A DNA stretch of 64,000 nt from Elusimicrobiota bacterium (lineage in GTDB: Bacteria; Elusimicrobiota; Elusimicrobia; Elusimicrobiales; UBA9959). Numbering within the stretch: the first letter of the stretch is position 1; each line of letters opens with the position of its first letter. Made by a program: the position numbers and the translations under genes. The DNA is taken from positions 62,001 to 126,000 of the forward strand of contig JAPLKI010000022.1 in the NCBI GenBank assembly GCA_026388155.1, in the 5' to 3' direction. The notes beneath the pieces were generated by a model. The model was not told the origin of the DNA. It saw only the letters and a program-made list of their open reading frames with translations, and did not search any database. Below, piece by piece: positions 58,821 through 64,000 of the stretch.

Positions 58821-59879
58821 ACCCTTTGCCGCATTTTCAAATACGGCGTTTGTGCGGTTTGCGAAAACTTCGGGGCTGAAATCACGCGCGGCGTGCGCGC
58901 GGTTGGAGGCTCCGATTTTAAGCAGGAGTCCGGGCGCAGCCAGCAGCGTCTCAAGCTTAAGCGCCAGAGCCGCCGCGTCTCCGGGGGACACCAGATATTC
59001 GGGCGCGATGAATTCGCCCAGACTGCCCGCCCGCGAAGCTATTACGGGCCTGCCCGAGGCCAGCCACTCAAGAGCCGCGCGTGAAACGGCCTCGCTGCCG
59101 AGCGATGGAATAACGCCTATGTCGCAGGAATTTATGAATTCAAAGCCATCCGGCACCCTGCCGTGAAACACTGCGGCGGCGCCAAGGCCCAGTTCGGTCG
59201 CCCGCTTTTTAAGGTCACTGTATTTTATGCCAGCCTCATAGCCGGCTATATGAAATTCTGCTTTCACCCCGTGTTTAATAAGCTCCGCGGCCGCTTTCAG
59301 AAAACAATCATGGCCCTTTACGGGGTCAAGGCGGCCTAAAACGCCGATTTTATAGGGGGGGACCGGCCTGCCGGCCTCAATAGCGGGGCGGCTTATGCCC
59401 TGATATACGAGTTCCATTTTTTCCGGGGCAAAGCCAAGTTTCAAATAACCATTCCGTATATAATCTGAAGCCGCGACTATTTTTGAAACTCTCATGAAAG
59501 TGAAGCTTTTTGAAGGCGGTCTGGCGTCGGCCTTGGTACGTATAAGGGCGGGTCTTTTGGCGGAGAAAGCCGAAAGAAAAAAAGCCAGGGTCTGGGTTTT
59601 GCCGGTATGGGCGCTTATTATATCTATGCGTTCGGCGGCCAGTACCTTTTTTAACTTTAAAAACGGAAGGCGCAAAAACGGCTCTTTCCTGTCTGGCAGT
59701 GGGAAACAGGCCAGGCCCTCTTTACGGGCGAATTCCCAGGCGGCGCTGGCCGGCGGACAGGCAAAATAAACTTCATGCCCGGCGGTTTTAAGCGCCCTTG
59801 CCTGGTCAAAGGCGTAGGCCGCAAGGGCCGAATTCCAGGGGATATCAATCAGGTTTAAAATTCTCAACTGCTTCTTCAT
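58800..59879 (-). CDS. Family 4 glycosyltransferase
   Basis: 359 residues, GT-B fold. MKKQLRILNLIDIPWNSALA begins, ISAHTGKTQTLAFFLSAF follows in the acceptor half, and YKIGVLGRLDPVKGHDCFLK plus SLGSEAVSRAALEWLASGRP (the EX7E-type donor site) in the donor half mark GT4. It acts in the cytoplasm on LPS or another glycolipid. It starts 35 nt inside the GT9-GT4 fusion gene, so the two are coupled. Its last residues (KELLP-stop) coincide with a repeat core. Confidence 0.9.
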   Translation of the reverse strand: MKKQLRILNLIDIPWNSALAAYAFDQARALKTAGHEVYFACPPASAAWEFARKEGLACFPLPDRKEPFLRLPFLKLKKVLAAERIDIISAHTGKTQTLAFFLSAFSAKRPALIRTKADARPPSKSFTFMRVSKIVAASDYIRNGYLKLGFAPEKMELVYQGISRPAIEAGRPVPPYKIGVLGRLDPVKGHDCFLKAAAELIKHGVKAEFHIAGYEAGIKYSDLKKRATELGLGAAAVFHGRVPDGFEFINSCDIGVIPSLGSEAVSRAALEWLASGRPVIASRAGSLGEFIAPEYLVSPGDAAALALKLETLLAAPGLLLKIGASNRAHAARDFSPEVFANRTNAVFENAAKGIKELLP

Positions 59880-62052
59880 ATATTTTAAGGGTGCGTTCGG
59901 CCATTTTTACCGAAGAGAAATATGCAAGCCGCCTTCGGCCCTCAGCGGCCAGACTTTTTGCGAGTTCAGGGTCGTTCATAATGCGCAACTGCGCCATTGC
60001 GAGCGCCGGGGGATCCTCCCTCGGGGCAAGCAGGCCGTTCTTTTCGTTTTCAATAACATCGGTTATGCCGCCTGCGGCGGTGGCCGCTATGGGAACTCCG
60101 GCGTGCATGGCTTCCAAAAGCACGCTGCCCATTCCTTCTTCGCGGGAGGACAGTACAAAAAGATCAAGGGCCGAAAGTATTTCATAGGGTTCCGGGTAAT
60201 AGCCGAGAAAATGGAAGTTGTTCTCCAGCCCCAGGGTTTTTGCCAGCTTTTGCGCCCGGCCGCGAAGCCTGCCTTTTCCGGCCAATAAAAAATGCGTGTC
60301 CGGTTTTACGCTCAGCACTTCTTTAGCCGCGCGGACAAAATTAAGCGGGTCTTTATGCGGCACCAGCGCTATCAGGGAGCCTGTCCAGAAGGCGTCTTTC
60401 TTTATGCCGAAAAGGGCTGAGATCTTTTCGCGCGAATTTTTTCTATAGGCTTCAAAACCTGTTTTCCGCCAGGGAGCGGCGCTCAGGTCTATGGAGCTGT
60501 TCACCATCGCTATTTTGTCGGGAGGGAGACCGGCTTTAATAAGCATTTCCCGCACCGCCCTCGAAATAGCTATTACTCTGTCGGCCCGGGCATATTTAAG
60601 GTCGGTTGAAATTCCCCTGCAGGAGGTGAAATCCACTCTGCGATGGACTATGCGGACGCAATTAAGGCCAAGCCCGGCCAGCCAGGAATGCGCAGCCGTG
60701 TGTGAGGTGTGGGAATGCAAAATAGCCGGCAAGGCCTGATTTTTGAGCCCGGTCTTTATTTTATGCCTTAAGATCAGAGCGGAAACAGGGTCCCATTCAA
60801 AAAAATAGGGCAGAAAAAAAGTTTTAAGCTTCAGGCGGGCGGCTTCCCCGCTTAAAGGGCTGTTTTTACGGCAGATGATGATGTTTTTGTGGCCCAGGGC
60901 GGAAAGTTCTTTTGCCAGGTTAAGCAGCTGGCCCTGGCCGCCGCGCAACTCTCTGCCGTCGTCGAGGTGAAAAATAGTAAATGGGCCCTTTGCCGCAGGG
61001 ATATCCGGACATTCGGGTTTTATGGGACGCAAGTTAAGGGAATTGAGCATTTTCCCTGCCGCCTTAAAAGCGTTGTCCACGGTAACTTCGTTCATGCAAT
61101 TATAACGCGTGCAACTATTCTTTTCACAGCGCAGGCAGTCTTTTCCGCCCGGGGAGAGCACTATGTTCATGCCGTCACCGTACGGCCCCCATCGCACGGG
61201 AGAGCATCCTCGTATGGGCGGAAAAAATGAGAGTGTGGGAATTCCTAAAGCGGAGGCAAGATGAAGGGGCCCCGTGCTGTTTGTTATGAAAATCCTGCAA
61301 AATGAAATTGCCCCGATAAACTGCCGGAGAGGCATCGGCTCACGCAGAATAAAAGCTTTTTCGGTCATTAGCGAGGAGATCTTTTTCAGGAGGGGGATCT
61401 CAGCGGCGGAGCCGGTCAGCAGCACTTTAATGTTGAATTCTTTCAGCAGTTTATCGGCCAGCCCGGCAAAATTTTCCTCCGGCCAGTTAAGGGCGGAGCC
61501 ATTGCTGCCCGGATGTATTCCCGCAATAAAATCTTCTTTTTTCAGTCCCAGCTTATTCAATATCTCCGCGGAACCGCCCTTTTCCTCCGCGGTTAAGGTT
61601 ATTCTGGATTTGCGGCGACGGGTGTTTACACCCAATACTTCCAGAAGTTCCAGGTTATAATCCGCCTCATGTTTTTCCATTCTTGAACGGTGCTGGAAAA
61701 CAGGCTTATTAAGAAAAACAGACCATATTTTTGACGCGGGGCCTATCCGGAGCTTGATCCCGGCTAAAAACACCAGGAGGGCGACCTTAAGATTCAGAAA
61801 AATAATAACCGCAACATCAAATTTCCCGCTTCTGATTTCGCCCAATGTGTGGAAAAAACCGTTTTCAGTTATTATCTCATCCAGATCGCTGTTGTTTTTT
61901 AATACATCGCGGGCGTAGGAACTTGTAAGAACGGAAATATGCGCATCGGGATACTTTTCCCGCAAAGCGGAAATGGCGGGCGTTGTAAGCGTAAGATCCC
62001 CGATCCTGTCGGTCCTGACAAGTAATATCCTGGTTCTTTTGTCCATTACCAT
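59845..62052 (-). CDS. Fusion of GT9 (heptosyltransferase-like) and GT4 glycosyltransferases
   Basis: 735 residues, twice the length of either family. Residues 1-345 are GT9: ILLVRTDRIGDLTLTTPAIS at the start, AGIHPGSNGSALNWPEENFA in the middle and FITNSTGPLHLASALGIPTL near 265, the usual heptosyltransferase block, followed by a Cys cluster (CLRCEKNSCTRYNC) like that of some LPS transferases. From about 355 a GT4 enzyme begins: FHLDDGRELRGGQGQLLNLA, with SLIALVPHKDPLNFVRAAKE and SREEGMGSVLLEAMHAGVP. So one chain may add two sugars in sequence. The start (ATG 62052 or the ATG two codons later) touches the T-run of the tRNA-Ala terminator. Confidence 0.9.
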   Translation of the reverse strand: MVMDKRTRILLVRTDRIGDLTLTTPAISALREKYPDAHISVLTSSYARDVLKNNSDLDEIITENGFFHTLGEIRSGKFDVAVIIFLNLKVALLVFLAGIKLRIGPASKIWSVFLNKPVFQHRSRMEKHEADYNLELLEVLGVNTRRRKSRITLTAEEKGGSAEILNKLGLKKEDFIAGIHPGSNGSALNWPEENFAGLADKLLKEFNIKVLLTGSAAEIPLLKKISSLMTEKAFILREPMPLRQFIGAISFCRIFITNSTGPLHLASALGIPTLSFFPPIRGCSPVRWGPYGDGMNIVLSPGGKDCLRCEKNSCTRYNCMNEVTVDNAFKAAGKMLNSLNLRPIKPECPDIPAAKGPFTIFHLDDGRELRGGQGQLLNLAKELSALGHKNIIICRKNSPLSGEAARLKLKTFFLPYFFEWDPVSALILRHKIKTGLKNQALPAILHSHTSHTAAHSWLAGLGLNCVRIVHRRVDFTSCRGISTDLKYARADRVIAISRAVREMLIKAGLPPDKIAMVNSSIDLSAAPWRKTGFEAYRKNSREKISALFGIKKDAFWTGSLIALVPHKDPLNFVRAAKEVLSVKPDTHFLLAGKGRLRGRAQKLAKTLGLENNFHFLGYYPEPYEILSALDLFVLSSREEGMGSVLLEAMHAGVPIAATAAGGITDVIENEKNGLLAPREDPPALAMAQLRIMNDPELAKSLAAEGRRRLAYFSSVKMAERTLKIYEEAVENFKPD

Positions 62053-62082
62053 ATAAAAAACGCCGCTTTAGGGCGGCGTTTT
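62051..62082 (-). terminator. Rho-independent terminator of the tRNA-Ala transcript
   Basis: AAAACGCCGC/GCGGCGTTTT, a 10-bp stem with a 6-nt loop, followed on the minus strand by TTTTTT. It lies downstream of tRNA-Ala and its tail repeat, and its T-run abuts the start codon of the GT9-GT4 gene. Confidence 0.85.
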
Positions 62083-62129
62083 AATGATTCCAGTCGCTTG
62101 CTTCCGGCTCAGGCGGCTTTCGACGCCGC

Positions 62130-62337
62130 GGTACATCTAAATCTGGTGGACGTGACAGGGATCGGCCACAACTCTCGGCTCACCGTAGTTCACCTCGGTC
62201 GCGGCCCCGGCTCGCGGTTCCGCCTGCTGACGGAACAACGCTCCGCCTTTCGATCCCACAGCGAGCCAAGCAGTTGGCCCGCTGCACGCCCGATATTTCA
62301 TCGGTACATCTAAATCTGGTGGACGTGACAGGGATCG
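62130..62337 (-). repeat. Direct repeat of the tRNA-Ala 3' end, 173 nt apart
   Basis: The 35 nt at 62303-62337 (tRNA-Ala 3' end, CCA and 14 nt of tail) recur exactly at 62130-62164, downstream in the tRNA's transcript direction. On the minus strand each copy reads CGATCCCTGTCACGTCCACC, then AGATTTAGATGTACC. The spacer contains hairpins such as GTTCCGTCAGCAGGCGGAAC. Confidence 0.85.
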
Positions 62338-62392
62338 AACCTGCGACCTCCTCCATGCCATGGAGGCGCTCTCCCAACTGAGCTACACGCCC
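62317..62392 (-). tRNA. tRNA-Ala (anticodon GGC), CCA encoded
   Basis: Minus strand: acceptor GGGCGTG/CACGTCC plus ACCA; D-arm GCTC-AGTTGGGA-GAGC; anticodon stem CCTCC/GGAGG around ATGGCAT (GGC); T-loop TTCGATC. Its 3' end is repeated downstream and its 5' end sits in an inverted repeat. Confidence 0.96.
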
Positions 62393-62473
62393 ATCCCTTT
62401 TGCCTCAAAAAGTCCCGCTCCTCAGCGAAACTTTTATCATACGACGCGCCCACCTAAGGCAAAAGGGATGGGC
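62389..62473 (+). repeat. 17-bp inverted repeat covering the 5' end of tRNA-Ala
   Basis: GCCCATCCCTTTTGCCT (62389-62405) and AGGCAAAAGGGATGGGC (62457-62473) are perfect inverses with 51 nt between. The first arm contains the first four tRNA bases and the 13 nt just before them. A transcript starting upstream of 62473 (minus strand) could fold the tRNA 5' end into this stem. The interval 62474-62611 shows nothing else. Confidence 0.75.
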
Positions 62474-62611
62474 ACGCCCTTAAATCCGTCAACCGGTGAT
62501 CAACCACCGGTAACCATAAACTTATTGTAGCAAGTTCGGCGCGATTAAGGCAAATACCGGCTAGAAGCTGATAGAAAGTGTTCAATAATATACGGGCGGG
62601 TCAAAGTTTTG

Positions 62612-62617
62612 TAGAAT
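62612..62617 (+). promoter_or_regulatory. -10 box (TAGAAT) before the phosphorylase gene
   Basis: TAGAAT predicts a start near 62624 and a 22-nt leader with GTGGAG before the ATG, so this gene is not leaderless. Confidence 0.45.
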
Positions 62618-62645
62618 TAACGTACTTAACAGCGTGGAGTCAAAA

Positions 62646-64000
62646 ATGGAAATAAAATCTTTTAATGTCATCCCCAACCTTCCGGAAAATTTAAAGGCTC
62701 TTGAGGAGTTGTCCACCAACATGTGGTTCACCTGGAACTGGGACGCAATAATGATGTTCGTGGGCATTGATGATGAGCTTTGGCACCGCTCCCACCGAAA
62801 CCCGAAATGGATACTCGGCACCGTGCCCTCTGAGCGGCTTGACGCGCTGAGCAAAGACGGCGCTTTTCTTGAGCGCCTGGGAGAGATAAAGAAAAAATTC
62901 GACGCTTACATCGGTTACAAAGACACCTGGTTCAATTCCCACTCGGATGCCCAGGACAAAGATATGCTGGTGGCTTATTTTTCCATGGAGTACGGCATTG
63001 GAGAAGGGCTGCCTATCTACTCAGGCGGCCTCGGTATGCTTTCGGGCGACCATCTTAAATCCGCCTCCGACCTGGGTCTGCCCGTAGTGGGCGTGGGGCT
63101 GCTTTACAGGAAAGGCTATGTTCAGCAGGTTCTGAACCGCGACTGCTGGCAGGTGGAGCGCTATCCTGAAAACGACTGGTATAACATGCCGGTGCAGGTG
63201 GTAAAAAATGCCGCCGGACATCCCCTGCAGGTGGAAGTGCGTCTGGACCTGGAAACTGTAAAAATAGGGGTTTGGAAAGTACCGGTGGGCAGGACCTCGC
63301 TTTACCTGCTTGATACCAATCTGCCGGAAAATTCACCCAGGGCCCGCGCCATTACTGAGCAGCTTTACGGCGGAGACAGGGAAAACCGCATCAGTCAGGA
63401 AATAGTGCTTGGGATCGGCGGCGCGCGCGCGCTTGAGGCGATGGGTCTTAAACCCACTGTCTATCATGTCAACGAGGGGCATTCCGCTTTCCTCCTGTTT
63501 GAAAGGATCCGCCAGCTGATGGTCACGCGGAAATTGTCCTTCAAGGAAGCGCGGGAAGCCGTGTGGGCGTCTTCGGCTTTTACCACGCATACGCCGGTTA
63601 TGGCGGGCAACGAGTATTTTGATTTTGACCTGGTGCGTAAGTACATGGAGAGCTATTCGAAGGAGCTTGGCCTGACCTTTGCCGAATTTCTGGAAATAGG
63701 CAAAGAAGAACGTTCGTCCATGGGATTCTGTATGACGGTGGTGGCGCTCCGGCTTTGCGCTTCCCTTAACGCGGTCAGCATGCTGCACCGCGATACCTCG
63801 CGCGATATGTGGCATAAAATCTGGCCGGGCCTGCCCCGTTATGAGATCCCCATAGAAGGCATAACCAACGGAGTGCATACCACCTCGTGGATCAGTCATG
63901 AGCATTACAACCTTTACAAAAAACATCTTCTCTGTGAAACGTCCGAGACCGACGGCGTACCCGATAAATGCGACTGGGCGAAAATAGCCGCCATTGACGA
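62646..64000 (+). CDS. glgP: Alpha-glucan phosphorylase (GT35), N-terminal part
   Basis: A 451-codon open frame reaches the right edge, so the protein is cut. It starts with a DUF3417-like region (PENLKALEELSTNMWFTWNW) and continues with VAYFSMEYGIGEGLPIYSGG, GLGMLSGDHLKSASDLGLPV and VYHVNEGHSAFLLFERI, then AFTTHTPVMAGNEYF and EGITNGVHTTSWIS. This is the MalP/GlgP-like form (about 700-850 residues) found in Thermotoga and others, which releases glucose-1-phosphate from glycogen or maltodextrin. The PLP-Lys region lies beyond the window. GGAG lies before the ATG. Confidence 0.95.
   Translation, partial: MEIKSFNVIPNLPENLKALEELSTNMWFTWNWDAIMMFVGIDDELWHRSHRNPKWILGTVPSERLDALSKDGAFLERLGEIKKKFDAYIGYKDTWFNSHSDAQDKDMLVAYFSMEYGIGEGLPIYSGGLGMLSGDHLKSASDLGLPVVGVGLLYRKGYVQQVLNRDCWQVERYPENDWYNMPVQVVKNAAGHPLQVEVRLDLETVKIGVWKVPVGRTSLYLLDTNLPENSPRARAITEQLYGGDRENRISQEIVLGIGGARALEAMGLKPTVYHVNEGHSAFLLFERIRQLMVTRKLSFKEAREAVWASSAFTTHTPVMAGNEYFDFDLVRKYMESYSKELGLTFAEFLEIGKEERSSMGFCMTVVALRLCASLNAVSMLHRDTSRDMWHKIWPGLPRYEIPIEGITNGVHTTSWISHEHYNLYKKHLLCETSETDGVPDKCDWAKIAAID

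Noticed and set aside
62053-62400. Genomic island att site at tRNA-Ala
   Set aside because: There is no integrase or cargo between the direct repeats, only about 140 nt of spacer; kept as a tail repeat instead.

Overview
The window looks like chromosome from a Gram-negative-type bacterium of about 50% GC. It carries a full O-antigen style locus, lipid-carrier glycosyltransferases, lipoproteins and their signal peptidase. I see no rRNA. The gene style (TPR lipoproteins, GT-C membrane enzymes, a cyclic-2,3-bisphosphoglycerate synthetase-like gene between gap and pgk) makes me think of Elusimicrobiota or a neighbouring phylum, but that placement is a guess. There is no phage, transposase or CRISPR array.

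Layout. 1-2.6 kb (minus): AI-2E-type permease, cyclic-nucleotide-binding protein, small membrane protein, SUMF1-like protein. 2.7-13.3 kb (plus): ileS-lspA, TPR lipoprotein, large membrane protein, HExxH lipoprotein, copper ATPase copA, queF. 13.4-15.8 kb: a tandem structured (RNA-like) element, tRNA-Val and thrS. 15.9-46.6 kb: nucleotide-sugar and O-antigen locus. 46.8-51.1 kb: gap, a cDPG-synthetase-like gene, pgk and secG. 51.2-64 kb: a CNNM-CBS-EIIA fusion, two lipid-linked sugar genes, tRNA-Leu, lysA, an amidase, three LPS-type glycosyltransferase genes (one a GT9-GT4 fusion), tRNA-Ala and the start of a glucan phosphorylase gene.

How the O-antigen genes fit together. RfbF, RfbG, RfbH, a flavin reductase, a paratose-synthase-like SDR and RfbE make up a route to CDP-tyvelose, and a RfbV-like transferase is a candidate to use it. 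RmlB/RmlC and ManC/Gmd feed dTDP- and GDP-sugar branches. A compact TPP enzyme / HpcH aldolase / SDR / dehydroquinate-synthase-like block (32.1-36.5 kb) probably makes an unusual sugar or cyclitol, which I cannot name. GtrA/GtrB and a GT-C protein form a side-chain modification set. A Wzx flippase, a Wzy-type protein and a WbaP-type phosphotransferase supply assembly.

The most striking non-coding signals are four. (1) Two-and-a-bit tandem copies of a roughly 187-bp element upstream of tRNA-Val, whose stems show compensatory changes. (2) Hairpins in about fifteen intergenic junctions, built from 7-8 nt tandem words around an AAGGA(R)TTCCTTA-like core. They often supply the stop codon of the gene before them, and one array sits inside manC. 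(3) Several genes whose TANAAT -10 box lies 6-7 nt before the start codon, suggesting leaderless mRNAs. (4) Two tRNAs with a copy of their 3' end repeated downstream.
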